A stretch of 64,000 bases of DNA from Ahaetulla prasina (Eukaryota > Chordata > Lepidosauria > Squamata > Colubridae): the NCBI RefSeq assembly GCF_028640845.1, contig NC_080543.1, forward strand, positions 5,090,459-5,154,458, read 5' to 3'. The notes under the pieces are model-generated. The model saw nothing but the letters and a program-made list of their open reading frames with translations. It was not told the origin of the DNA and ran no database searches. A program made the translations under genes and the position numbers. Shown here one piece after another: positions 1 to 10,539 of the stretch; the stretch's first letter is position 1, and each line of letters begins with the position of its first letter.

Positions 1-300
1 GGAGGGTTTTTTGTGCTCTGATTGGCTGGGGGTGTGTCCTGTGTGGGTGGGGGTTTGGTTGTGCTCAGATTAGTCTGAGTTGCAGGGGGATTTGAGCTGG
101 TGAGCTGCATTGCTGTTGTTTGGCTTCGTGTTTGTGGTCGTGCTACATCTTCATAATGGGTGTCTGTCTGCTGTATGTATGTATTGGAGGGGTTTGAAAT
201 GGCTAATGTTGCAGCTGCGGTCTGGCTTCTGGTCCTTGGTCGTGCTTCCTGATCAGTGTGGGTTTGGGTCTGCTTTCTGGGTGGATGTGTGGTGGTGACA
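1..300 (-). repeat. Dispersed repeat 'P', partial
   Basis: Bases 1-212 are the reverse complement of 58640-58880 with few differences, for example the stretch around gtgctctgattggctggg. The class is not certain. The family's other copy reads into a conserved block with a GAAACGTCGCC-like motif and tail repeats; a Penelope-like 3' end is one possibility. Confidence 0.6.
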
Positions 301-304
301 TCCT

Positions 305-475
305 GTGTGGACCTCGTGAGTGTATATATGCTTACACTTCCTTGCTTACACTTCCTTGTTACTCCTCATATATATGTTTATATATTATATAATCTTTTTG
401 TGTTATGCTTGTGTATATTGTTATGACAAAATTAAATAAATAAATAAAATAAAATAAATAAATAAACCACCCGCC
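305..475 (+). repeat. 3' tail of a LINE ('J' family)
   Basis: The segment with tatatatgtttatat, ctatataatctttttg and (AAAT)n after a gacaaaat motif matches the 3' ends at 59130-59260 and 62440-62550. It is the terminal part of the non-LTR family described at 63095. Confidence 0.6.
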
Positions 476-825
476 ACCATTGCTACCGGATCAAGTGATC
501 CGGTCCGAACCGGGAGCATTTCACCCCTGGTCCATCTCCTATTGCACAACCCTCATTTTACTTTCCCAGATTTGAAGAAAAACCATTTCCACAGCTTTCT
601 CTGCCTATGGCGTCTTTCTGTTTCTAAGTGAATTTATTCTACTTGCCCAAAGCAATTAAGCTCTTACTAGATTCATGAACGATATGCTTTTTCGACAGCC
701 TCCCTAATGTTATTTGAAAACCCTGTCGCTATTGTTGAAATTTAATTTGACACGTGTTTATATTACCAGCGGAAAGACTGAAGAACACTAATAACTTCTT
801 TTGCTCTTAAGGACAGCACCCACAC
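471..825. other. MITE end and unclassified sequence
   Basis: Bases 471-529 (ctaccggatcaagtgatcc to atttcacccctgg) match the ends of hAT-like MITEs at 4090-4193 and 62857-62912. Bases 530-825 show no gene, ORF or repeat that I recognise. Confidence 0.45.
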
Positions 826-826
826 A

Positions 827-857
<31 letters not shown>

Positions 858-870
858 TATATATATCAGG
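826..870. repeat. (TA)n microsatellite
   Basis: Alternating TA runs are visible, broken once by gtga. Confidence 0.9.
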
Positions 871-1025
871 TTTTGGTCAAGGAGGAGGGACAAGGAGAAT
901 GGTAGCAATTTAGATCGGTAAGGAGATAATGGTTGCTGGTTCATTCTTTTTTTAAAAAAAAAAAGAAGGAAAGAAAGCCGCAATCCTTCCTTGTTCAATG
1001 CAACCCAGATGGGACTATGCATAAT

Positions 1026-1530
1026 TCAAAAAGAAAGGGAAGGGAAGGGAAGGAAGGAAGAAGGGAAAGGAAGGGGAAGGGGAAGGAAAGGAAAGGGAAG
1101 GGGAAGGAAGGAAGGAAAGAAGGAAGGAAGGAAGGAAGGAAGGAAGGAAGGAAGGAGGAAGGAAGGAAGGAAGGAAGGAAGGAAGGAAGGAAGGAGGGAG
1201 GGAGGAAGGAAGGAAGGAAGGAAAGGAAAGGAAAGGAAGGAAGGAAGGAGGGAGGAAGGAAGGAAAGGAAGGAAGGAAGGAGGGAGGAAGGAAGGAAAGG
1301 AAGGAAGGAAGGAGGAAGGAAGGAAAGGAAAGGAAGGGAAAGGAGGAAGGGAAGGGGAAGGAAGGAAAGGAAAGGAAAGAAAAGGAAAGGAAGGGAAGGA
1401 AAATGAAAGAAAAAGGAAAGAAAAGAAAAAAAGAAAAAGGAAGGAACAAGGGGAATGGGAAGGGAAGGGAAGGGAAGGAAAAGAAAGGAAAGGAAAGGAA
1501 AAGGAGAGGGAAGGAAAGAACAAAACCCCC
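1026..1530. repeat. Purine-only (GGAAG/GGAAA)n tract
   Basis: About 500 bp of almost uninterrupted purines on the + strand with GGAA-based units of 4-6 bp. All reading frames across it are repeat translations, not genes. Confidence 0.95.
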
Positions 1531-1538
1531 TTGAATTC

Positions 1539-1540
<2 letters not shown>

Positions 1541-1570
<30 letters not shown>

Positions 1571-1710
1571 CTTCTTCTTCTTCTTCTTCTTCTTCTTCTT
1601 CTTCTTCTTCTTCTTCTTCTTCTTCTTCTCCTCCTCCTCCTCCTCCTCCTCCTCCTCCTCCTCCTCCTCCTCCTCCTCCTCCTCCTCCTCCTCCTCCTCC
1701 TCCTCCTCCT
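1541..1710. repeat. (TTC)n followed by (TCC)n
   Basis: About 29 TTC units pass at 1629 into about 27 TCC units. Together with the purine tract to the left, the + strand switches abruptly from all-purine to all-pyrimidine near 1535. Confidence 0.95.
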
Positions 1711-2267
1711 AAACAACCAGGCTCAGAAAGCACAAAGGACCCCAAAGTCATTGACCTCCTCCTCCTCCTCCTCCTCCCTCCTTTCCACTCTTGCAGTTCA
1801 AGGGGACTCTGAGCAGCTCTTGTGCCACATCACCCAAGAAATATGGGAACACAACACACCTCTCCAAGCCAAGAGCATTTCACCCAAATTCTCCTCGTCG
1901 CCTTAGAAGGAAATGCCAAAAGGAAATTCTTTTTCATCAGGCTGAACAAAACTTGGCAGGGGAAGAAAAAAAAAAGAAATAAAAACGGCAGGCATTTTTG
2001 CTGCAGGACCAATTATCGATGGAATAAAAATTAGGCAATGAAGCAGATTCCCAAACTCTGAAAAATGTGGGCAGACAATAAACAATTATGTAGCATAAAT
2101 AAAAGGCGCCTTTGAAATTCACTGGTGCATTTTCTTACTTCTTGCTGCCTAAATCTTCACTGCTCAATGCTTAAGTAGAGGGATATTAATGCAGGAAAAA
2201 AATGTAGTCCTTTAGATGTCTGTAGAGATTTTCAGCCATCCAGGTCACGGTTTTGTTTTGTTTTTTT
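1711..2267. other. Repeat 'Q' stub, then unclassified sequence
   Basis: Bases 1711-1745 match the Q repeat seen three times near 52 kb (aacaaccaggctcagaaag). The rest contains a short CTC run at 1757 and no supported gene. Confidence 0.4.
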
Positions 2268-2532
2268 AATTTACATTTATATCCCGCCCTTCTCCGAAGA
2301 CTCAGGGCGGCTTACATTGTATAAGGCAATAGTCTTCATTCTATTTGTATATTTATATACAAAGTCAACTTTTATTGCCCCCCCCCAACAATCTGGGTCC
2401 TCATTTTACCGACCTTATAAAGGATGGAAGGCTGAGTCAACCTTGGGCCTGGTGGGACTTGAACCTGCAGTAATTGCAAGCAGCTGCTATTAATAACAGA
2501 CTGCATTAGTCTGTTGAGCCACCAGAGGCCCT
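2268..2532 (-). mobile_element. tRNA-derived SINE with LINE-like tail
   Basis: Read on the - strand, it starts ggcctctggtggctcaacag (A-box-like), has a B-box-like ggttcaagtccc, and ends with ccgccctgagtcttcggaga. That tail resembles the 3' end of the L2-like LINEs in this window, so the LINE probably supplied its mobilising machinery. Other copies are at 10126, 12027 and 36990. Confidence 0.8.
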
Positions 2533-2535
2533 TGT

Positions 2536-2625
2536 CCCAAAGGTACTTTTTTGTTCAGGAGGCAACTGAACTTTGTTTTTTTCTTTTGAAGATGTTTCGC
2601 TTCTCGTCCAAGAAGCTTCTTATAT
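2536..2625 (-). repeat. Dispersed repeat 'K' fragment
   Basis: Contains the reverse complement of gaagcttcttggacgagaag and the cgaaacatcttc block that recur at 4330, 45150 and 49610. The class is unknown. Confidence 0.6.
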
Positions 2626-2629
2626 AGAT

Positions 2630-3168
2630 AGAATTATATAGAATTTTTATTGGCCAAGTGTGATTGGACACACAAGGAATTTGTCTTGGTGCAGATGCTC
2701 TCAGTGTACATAAAAGAAAAGATACCTTCATCAAGGGACAACATTTACAACACAATTGATGATCAATATATCAGTATAAATCATAAGGATTGCCAGCAAC
2801 AAGTTACAGTCATACAGTCATAAGTGGAAAGAGATTGGTGATGGGAACTATGAAACGATTAATAGTAGTGCAGATTCAGTAAATAGTCTGACAGTGTTGA
2901 GAGAATTATTTGTGTAGCAGAGTGATGGCCTTCGGGAAAAAACTGTTCTTGTGTCTAGTTGTTCTGGTGTGCAGTGCTCTATAGCGTCGTTTTGAGGGTA
3001 GGAGTTGAAACAGTTTATGTCCAGGATGCGAGGGATCTGTAAATATTTTCACGGCCCTCTTCTTGATTCGTGCAGTATACAGGTCCTCAATGGAAGGAAG
3101 GTTGGTAGCAATTATTTTTTCTGCAGTTCTAATGATCCTCTGAAGTCTGTGTTTTTCTTCAGCTCTGA
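2630..3168 (-). mobile_element. LINE fragment of the AATAG-tailed family
   Basis: Matches the longer copy at 45735-46525: tattggccaagtgtgattgg, then tgtctagttgttctggtgtg and gtatacaggtcctc. The - strand encodes the C-terminal reverse-transcriptase-side region, with frame breaks. Confidence 0.75.
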
Positions 3169-3375
3169 CTTTTGTTTTTCCAAAGAAAAAACTAGAAAGC
3201 CCGTTTGCCTCCTGAAAAAAAAAAAAGGACCTTTGGGAAAACCGTGACCTGGATGACTGAGAATCTCTACAGACTTTGAGTTATATAATTTGGGATGAAG
3301 TACCTTTGGGATGATGTGGGAGGAGGAATGGATTTCCAGAGGAAAAAAATTGCAGGCTACAGGAACCATTTGCAC

Positions 3376-4193
3376 CAGGGGTGAAATCGACTTACCTTCC
3401 TTACTGGCATGGAAGTCCACACGCCGCATGCATGGTACATCACATGTGCGGCGCATTGCACACGTGGCACATCACATGCACACACACATCTTGTTGTGTC
3501 TGCGCCCCCTGAGCCGGCCCTCCTGCCAGAAAGTGACTTGGAAAGTGAGGGGGAAGGGCCGTCAGGACTTACCTCGGGAGCACCGGCTTCCCTGGCTCAG
3601 CTCCAGGAGCCAGAGGCAGGCCAGGTGGAAGAGATAACGAGGCCTCCGTCCCCTGACTTTTTCCCCCCCCAGGCCACGCCTCCAGACCCAGCTGATGGCA
3701 ATCAGGCCTGGCTGGACCCTAGGTTTCGGAGGCAGGAGAGGCGGGAACAACAGAAGCAGGGGTGGGGCAGGCCTAGGAAGTGCTGAGTCATGGAGCCACA
3801 CCCCACAGGATATAAAAGGCAGCGAGAGCTGCTGTGTCTCTTTGTAGCAGGCAAATTAACTGCTGAACTAAGAGCTGAAGTGCTGTGTGACTTATCAGCG
3901 TCGAGGGAGATAACGGAGTCACTTGGCAGATGCTCGCTCTTTTGCTGCCAAGGGTAATAGTGCTGGCTAATTAAGCCATCGTTCAGACGGAGGCGAGGGA
4001 GGACAGAACACATCTTTTGCACATGCGCAGAAGGTAAAAAGCACATGACTTCCTGGTTAAAACCGAGAAGTAATAACGCCCAGGCGGTGGAGGTCGCCGG
4101 TGGTTTGGTGATTGATACTGGATCGCCAAACCAATGGCCACGATCGCTACCAGATCGCGAGATCCGGTCAGAACCGGGAGCATATCACCGCTG
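3376..4193 (+). mobile_element. hAT-like MITE hosting a solo LTR
   Basis: Ends are caggggtgaaatc and atatcaccgctg, and the 8-bp target duplication atttgcac is perfect. Without the internal LTR the element is about 294 bp and codes for nothing. hAT assignment is from 8-bp TSDs plus CAGGGG-type termini. Confidence 0.8.
3492..4010 (+). mobile_element. Solo LTR, subfamily LTR-B
   Basis: Starts TGTTGTGTC, ends GACAGAACA, and is flanked by a perfect 5-bp duplication, catct. A frame open from the second base (V-V-S-A-P-P...) runs to a stop near 3785. It encodes an acidic Glu/Ser/Pro-rich stretch and then the basic block [20 protein letters not shown] follows at 3811-3819. No internal retroelement genes are attached. 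Confidence 0.88.
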
Positions 4194-4574
4194 ATTTGCA
4201 CCACTCAGGTGACCCTGAGGACACAGATAAACCTCCAAGTGGCCTCAAGGACCCTCTAAAAGGATGCGAATGACCAGCTCTGTCCGCAAGGAATATAAAT
4301 CCTTCCCTTCCCCACCATCCAGTCAGAGCTGAAAAAGCTTCTTGGAGGAGAAGCGAAACATCTTCAAAAGAAAAAAAACAAGGAAGGCCAGTTGCCTCCT
4401 AGATGACGGAGAATCTCTACAGACTTTTAACTCTACAATTTGGGATGAAGACCCTTGGAATGGTGTGAGAGTAGGAATGGATTTCCAGAGGAAAATTGCA
4501 GACTACAGGAACCATTTGCAGCACTCAGGTGACCCTGAGGACTCAGATAAACCTCCAAGGGCTTCATTTGTGAG

Positions 4575-5085
4575 TGTCGTGTCCCACTCCTCCGCTGACG
4601 GCCGGGTCAGGGAAATCCGAATCAGGCTTGCCTCTGCAGCTCTGCCAAAGTCCTAGCAAAGTCCTCAAGGCAGGCAGGAGACCAGAAAGTGACTTCAGCA
4701 AGATATGTTCAACTTTGCCTGACTCAGAAAATGCCAGAAAGCAGATCCTTTATATAGGCCATGGGGTGTGGCTCCATGACTCAGCACTTATCCAGGCCTG
4801 CCCCTCCCTTCCTTCTGACGCTGCCGCCTATCAATTCTTCTGAAGCAAGGGTCACTCCAGTCGGCAGCTGTTGGTAATTGACCTCCCTCAGGCTCACATG
4901 CTGTGGGGGAGAGGTCTAATTGCTCCATTTGCCTGGGCATGGAGCCAGGGCTGCGGCCGGGAGGTGCTTCCTCCTGTCTGGGCATGGAGCCAGGGCTGGG
5001 GCCGGGAGGCATACTAGGACATTCCTCAGCATTCGGAAGCAGATAAGAAGGTCCCGGCTGCGGTGAGAGCGGGCAAGACACAACA
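4575..5085 (-). mobile_element. Solo LTR, subfamily LTR-A
   Basis: On the + strand it runs TGTCGTGTC to GACACAACA, with a perfect gtgag duplication on both sides. The TATA-like motif (tatataaagg) and the acidic/basic reading frame lie on the - strand, so transcription orientation is inferred as minus. The frame carries a short Pro-Gly-Ser repeat ([10 protein letters not shown]) twice. Confidence 0.88.
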
Positions 5086-5217
5086 GTGAGTGTGAAAAAT
5101 GCTCACAATGTGTGTCTCTCTTTCTCCTGGTGCCCTCAAGACCCGGTGGATTACAATTCCCATCATTGCCAACCAACATGATGGGAACGATGAGGTCATA
5201 GTCCCAAACCTCTAGAG

Positions 5218-5327
5218 CAGGGGGGTCTCCAACCTTGGCAACTTTAAGACTTGTGGACTTCAACTCTCAGAATTCTGGGAGTTGAAGTCCACAAGTCTTC
5301 AAATTGACAAAGCTTGGAGACCCCCTG
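5218..5327. mobile_element. Palindromic MITE (~110 bp)
   Basis: The halves are inverted copies (ttgtggacttcaactctcag versus gggagttgaagtccacaag). Flanks ctctagag and ctctagac match 7 of 8. The same family occurs at 20896, 24769, 24874, 26644, 26745, 51705 and 61040. Confidence 0.8.
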
Positions 5328-5640
5328 CTCTAGACCAGAGAAAGCCGGCTTATAGAAATGATGTTTCTTATTAAAAAGTTTGGAAACGAAACGCTCAACA
5401 ATGAAAGACGATCAGAGGATGCATTTCTCCATCGCCCGCCAGCGCTTCACAGCACGCCTGATTCAACGAGAAACAGTGAAACCCAAGAAGGAACTGAACT
5501 CTTGATTTGTTTTCACACTGCAAGATGTTTCTCTTCCCAGCCATCAGTAAGTTTCCCTCCTTGGAGCGTCTCGTTTCAAAAGCTTGGCACATCCCTTGCT
5601 TCTTTAGCAACTTTTACAAAAACTTTTGGGTCCCCTCTTT
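5328..5640. other. Unclassified sequence
   Basis: There are short ORFs of 94 aa (+) and 71 aa (-), but neither shows a recognisable domain. It is probably unique spacer or a very old repeat. Confidence 0.3.
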
Positions 5641-5714
5641 AGAGATGATAGACAGACAGACAGACAAGTCAGAGATATAGATAAATGATAGCGATAGATA
5701 GATGATTGAGATAC

Positions 5715-5766
<52 letters not shown>

Positions 5767-5767
5767 G
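5641..5767. repeat. (GATA)n microsatellite
   Basis: An imperfect GACA/GATA start leads to about 15 perfect GATA units. GATA tracts are abundant in snakes. Confidence 0.95.
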
Positions 5768-6205
5768 AGTTCTTCCACTTATGACTGTAACTTTGTTGCT
5801 TGTATCCTTACGATTTATATTGCTATTGATTGTTTCCTGATTGCTTATTTGTACCCTATGACTAAGTGTTGTACCTGATGATTCTTGATGAGCATATCTT
5901 TTCTTTTATGTACACTGAGAGTATATGCACCAAGACAAATTCTTTGTGTGTCCAATCACACTTGGCCAATAAAAAATTCTATTCTATTCTATTCTATTCT
6001 ATTCTATTCTATTCTATTCTATTCTATTCTATTCTATTCTATTCTAGACTATCATTAAGTGTTGTTCCTTATGATTCTTGATGAACGTATCTTTTCTTTT
6101 ATGTACACTGAGAGCATATTGACCAAGACAAATTCCTCATCTTGGTGCATATTGGCCAATCACACTTGGCCAATAAAAAATTCTATTCTATTCTATTCTA
6201 TTTAT
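5768..6205 (+). mobile_element. Two LINE 3' ends, each with an (ATTCT)n tail
   Basis: Copy 1 (5768-5967) ends cacttggccaataaaaaattct and continues as (ATTCT)n to 6046. Copy 2 (6046-6180) repeats the same 3' end and a shorter tail. Both are reversed relative to the copy at 45735. Confidence 0.8.
5968..6046. repeat. (ATTCT)n microsatellite
   Basis: About 16 units are fused directly to the LINE 3' end. Confidence 0.95.
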
Positions 6206-8490
6206 TTATTTATTTATTTATTTTTCAAATTTATATACCGCCCTATCTCCCTAAGGACTCAGGGCGGTTCACAGGCAGTTAAAATACATATAAATACAGA
6301 TTAAAAAACAATTAAAAAACTTATTCTATTGCCCCAAATTTAAAATAGTATAAATAATAAAAACCCCTTAAAACCCATAACTTTAAAATCTAATCCAGTC
6401 CCGCGCAGATAAAAAGTGTGTTTTAAGCTCGCGACGAAAGGTTCGGAGGTCCGGAAGTTGGCGAAGTCCTGGAGGGAGTTCGTTCCAGAGGGTGGGAGCC
6501 CCCACAGAGAAGGCCCTTCCCCTGGGTGTCGCCAGACGGCACTGCCTAGCTGACGGCACCCTGGGGGGGCCCTCTCTGAGAGCGCACGGTCGGTGAGAGG
6601 TATTTGCAGCAGTAGGCGGTCCCGTAAATAGCCCGGCCCTATGCCATGGAGCGCTTTAAAGATTGTCACCAGCACCTTGAAGCGCACCCGAAGGCCACAG
6701 GTAGCCAGTGCAGTCTGCGCAGGATAGGTGTAACACGGAGCCACGAGGGCTCCTCTATCACCCGCGCAGCCGCATTCTGACTAACTGAGCCTCGGATGCC
6801 CCTCAAGGGGAGCCCCATGTAGAGAGCATTGCAATAATCCAGGCGAGACGTCACGAGGGCGTGAGTGACCGTGCATAAGGCATCCCGGTTCAGAAAGGCG
6901 AACTGGCGCACCAGGCGAACCTGGTGGAAAGCTCTCCTGAGACGGCCAAATGATCTTCAAAAGACAGCCGCTCATCCAGGAGAACGCCCAGATTGCGCAC
7001 CCTCTCCATCGGGCCAGTGACTGCCTCAACAGTCAGCCGAGGACTCAGCTGACTGTACCGGGATGCCGCATCCACAGCCACTCTGTCTTGGAAGGATTGA
7101 GCTTGAGCCTGTTTCTCCCATCCAGACCAGACGGCTTCCAAACACCGGGACAGCACTTCGATAGCTTCATTGGGGTGGCCCGTGTGAGAAGTACAGCTGG
7201 GTGTCATCAGCGACAGCTGGTACCTCACACCGAAGCCACTGATGATCTCACCCAGCGGTTTACATAGATGTTGAACAGAAGGCGAGAGAATCGATCCCGC
7301 GGCACCCCACAAGTGAGGCGCCCGGGCCGACCTCTGCCCCCTGTCAACACTGCTCATGCATCGGTCGGAGAGATAGGAGGAGAACCACCGATAAACGGTG
7401 CCTCCCACTCCCAATCCCTCCAACCGCGCAGCAGGATACCATGGTCGATGGTATCGAAAGCCGCTGAGAGGTCTAATAGGACCAGGACAGAGGAACAACC
7501 CTCATCCCTGGCCCTCCAGAGATCATCCACCAACGCGACCAAAGCCGCCTCCGTGTTGTAGCCGGGCCGGAAACCGACTGAACGGGTCTAGATAGACAGT
7601 TTCATCCAGGTGCAGGGGAAACTGATATGCCACCATATTTCTACAACCTTCGCCGCAAGGTTGGAGACCGGACGATAATTACCTAAGACAGCCGGGTCCA
7701 GGGAGGGCTTCTTGAGGAGGGGTTTCACCACCGCCTCTTTCAAGGCGGCCGGAAAGACTCCTCCAACAAGGAGGCACTCAGAATCGCCTGAGCCAGCCTC
7801 GTGTCACCTCCTGAGTGGCCAGCACCAGCCAGGAGGGGCACGGGTCCAGTAAACACGCAGGCATTCAGCCTACCCAACAACCTGTCCATGTCCTCGGAGC
7901 CACAGGGTCAAACTCATCCCAGAAAATGTCACCAAGACCACCCTCAGACGCCTCATCTGAATCGCCGCAATTTTGGTCTAGACCGCCTCAAGCTGAACGA
8001 TTTTATCGATAGATAACCGTTAAACTCTCAGCACGCCCCTGCACGGGTCATCCCGCCTCCCCTGGTGAAGGAGGGAACGGGTCACCCAAACAGGGCGGCT
8101 GGGCGGTTATCTGCCGACGCAATGAGGGAGGAGGCGAGCAACGCCGCTTCTCAGTGCCACCAGGTAGGTCCTAGTATAGGACCTAACTAGTGTCCAATCA
8201 GCCTCTAAACGGCTAGACCTCCAGGAGCTCTCTAGGCGTCTTCTCCGGCGTTTCATCCCTCTCAGCTCCTCGGAGAACCAAGGAGCCGGTTGGGATCTGC
8301 GCCGGGTTAGAGGCCGCAGAGGCACGACACGGTCTAAAGCCCCAGCCGCAGCCCGTTGCCAGGCTGCGGCTAGTTCCTCTGCCGTGCTGTGAGCCAGACC
8401 CTCAGGAAGTGGCCCAAGCTCCGTCCGGAACCTCTCCGGGTCCATCAGGCGCCTGGGACGGAACCAACGTTGTGGCTCCGTCTCCCTGCG
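6206..8490 (-). mobile_element. L2-like LINE, long but decayed copy
   Basis: Read on the - strand from 8490 to 6222. Peptides visible in several frames include LDLSAAFDTIDHGILL (reverse-transcriptase motif), [27 protein letters not shown] and LHWLPVAF, then the 3' end ccgccctgagtccttaggga and an AAAT tail. A gag- or endonuclease-side piece with basic RRRR runs is at 8107-8445. Numerous frameshifts mean it cannot be active. The motif order is typical of the CR1/L2 clade. Confidence 0.88.
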
Positions 8491-8547
8491 GTGTTCTATT
8501 CTATTCTATTCTAGATAAATATGATAGATAGAGATAAAGAAAGAGAA

Positions 8548-8586
<39 letters not shown>

Positions 8587-8626
8587 AGATGGATGGATGG
8601 ATGGACAGACTGATGGATGGACGGAT

Positions 8627-8684
<58 letters not shown>

Positions 8685-8782
8685 CAGACAGACAAATAGA
8701 TCGAATTGATAGATAAATAGAGGTGGGTTGATAGGTAGGTAGGTAGGTAGGAATAGATGCTAGATAGAGACAGATATAGAGA

Positions 8783-8829
<47 letters not shown>

Positions 8830-8898
8830 TGGATAGATGGGTAGAAACAGATGCTGGATAGAGAAACAGAGACAGAGATATAGTGATAAATTTTATAC

Positions 8899-8929
<31 letters not shown>

Positions 8930-8990
8930 AAGAAAGAGACAGAGACAGAGAGGGAAGCCGAGAGAGAGAGAGAAAGAACATATTTTTACA
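8491..8990. repeat. Compound ATTCT/GATA/GAGA/GATG microsatellite
   Basis: A short ATTCT run is followed by intermixed GATA, GAGA, GATG and GGTA arrays over about 480 bp. ORFs across it are repeat translation. Confidence 0.95.
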
Positions 8991-9039
8991 TTGTTAAATT
9001 TCATTTTGTTAGAGAGGGATCGGGATAGATAGAAAGATA

Positions 9040-9640
9040 GGAATTTCATCTTGTTTGAAGCGGCTCAGGGGGTGGAAAAATAATCTTCTGCTAGTCAGAG
9101 GAGAGTCATCTTCGTGAGCTGCCAATCAGCCATTTGTTCCCCCTAGAGAAGGGAAGTCCTCTCCGTAATATAGCTGGAAAAGCAAATGGAAATTTTGGCA
9201 AGAACCGAGAGCAACTCGGGCCATCTGGGAGCGTGTTCGGATTTCCTCTGTCCACTCGGAGACGGCGGCTTAATGGTTGCATTTCACAGAGCGGTCAACC
9301 GTTCCAAGTTTGGCTCCTCCGAAGTAACTTCAGGATTACTCCCAGTTGTAAAAGGTCCCTCGAACCAACCCCGTGGAGCTTGTAGGAGAGCCTCTATCTC
9401 AGCCATGTGGAACTGACACATATTCTTCCCTTCACATCTGTGGGCTCCATTCCATTTAGCGGGCGTGGAGGTCGATGGAGGCCCTGAATGGATGTGTTTT
9501 ACGGCAGAAGTAAATGGGGTTTTAATAGCCTCGGATAAAATCCCAGATTAGAGGAGGTTTCGATCCGAAGCTTTTTAATCAAACCGGGAAACTTTTTTTT
9601 TGCAATTCTTTCTCGGAGGAATTAGAATCCGGAACCCAAG
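9040..9640. other. Repeat-poor segment upstream of WNT11 exon 2
   Basis: No match to any repeat family seen elsewhere in the window and balanced base composition. Overlapping ORFs of 83 and 76 aa (9134-9416) have no recognisable domain. It could be unique intron-1 or promoter-side DNA, or a conserved non-coding element. Confidence 0.4.
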
Positions 9641-9663
9641 CAGCCTTCTGTCTTGCTATGTGA

Positions 9664-9983
9664 CCAGTGGTGGGTGGCTACCGGTTCTCTCCGGTTCAGG
9701 AGAGCCAGTAGCAGAAATCTTGATATGAGAGCGAAGCGGTTCGCTCCTAACGGCAGCTGGGCCCTCCCGCCTGCCCCTGCCCTATATCTATCTTTATTTC
9801 TTTGTTTTTAGCTCGGATGTAAGGTGCGGCAAAATGGATTGCTATGCCTCAGCTGTTTTTGTACTCAATGCGCTTGCGCAAAATGCAAGTTTGGCGCGTG
9901 TGTGTGAGAGAGGCGAGCACGTGAGCGCCAAAGCGCTTGCGCGATGCGAACCGGTGATAAAACCGGTTAGAACCAACCACTGA
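9664..9983. mobile_element. hAT-like MITE
   Basis: Ends cagtggtgggtggctaccgg and ccggttagaaccaaccactg are inverted copies. The interior is GC-rich and non-coding. No clear TSD remains. Confidence 0.65.
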
Positions 9984-10039
9984 TATATACCAAATATATA
10001 TTTGTTGATAAAGAAATAGGGAGACTAGTATAGAACTGT

Positions 10040-10430
10040 TTCAAGCTTTTTAGCTTTCCCCAGCTAGCCATATCCTTACTCGGATTCGAACTTGGGCTGC
10101 CTGCGTATTAGGCAGTTGTATTAACTGGACTAAGCAGTCTGTTATTAACAGCAGCTGCTTGCAATTACTGCAAGTTCAAATCCCACCAGGCCCAAGGTTG
10201 ACTCAGCCTTCCATCCTTTATAAGGTAGGTAAAATGAGGACCCAGATTGTTGGGGGGGGGCGATAAAAATAGACTTTGTAATATAATATACAAATGGATG
10301 AAGACTATTGCTTAACACAGTGTAAGCCGCCCTGAGTCTTTGGAGAAGGGCGGGATATAAATGCAAATAAAAAAAAAGTTGTATTAACCTCTGAGCCACA
10401 CGTTCAGGCAGACGCATTGGTGTAAAATGG
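10040..10430 (-). mobile_element. Second tRNA-like SINE, split by a SINE
   Basis: Around the inserted SINE, the - strand reads gtggctcagaggttaata...aagttcgaatccgag, resembling tRNA A and B boxes. It is a different SINE family from the one inserted in it. Confidence 0.5.
10126..10376 (+). mobile_element. tRNA-derived SINE with 12-bp TSD
   Basis: Same family as 2268-2532. The duplication agttgtattaac flanks it exactly at 10114-10125 and 10377-10388. It ends in a short A-rich tail. Confidence 0.88.
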
Positions 10431-10539
10431 TTTGTCGTGAATGCGACGGCTTGAGGGTTCCTGGATTGGAGCTGAAAGGTGAAAGGGAAGCAGTATGCTC
10501 CCTCCCATATTGGGGCAGACCAGGTGTTTTGATAGAAAA

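Larger units (their letters stand above)
3169..4574 (+). repeat. Repeat 'K' split by a nested hAT/LTR insertion
   Basis: K sequence runs 3169-3375 and resumes at 4194. The junction atttgcac is duplicated exactly at 3368-3375 and 4194-4201 around the inserted MITE. From 4194 it includes caggtgaccctgaggaca, a second gcttcttggaggagaagcg block and atggatttccagaggaaaa, so the family is internally repetitive. Confidence 0.65.

Noticed and set aside
8107..8445. 112-aa - strand ORF as an independent gene
   Set aside because: It is basic, lies in line with the decayed L2-like LINE and fits its upstream coding region.
9134..9416. Overlapping ORFs of 83 and 76 codons as WNT11 exon 1
   Set aside because: Neither has a signal peptide ending in a Trp-Leu split codon with a GT donor, which the phase of exon 2 requires.
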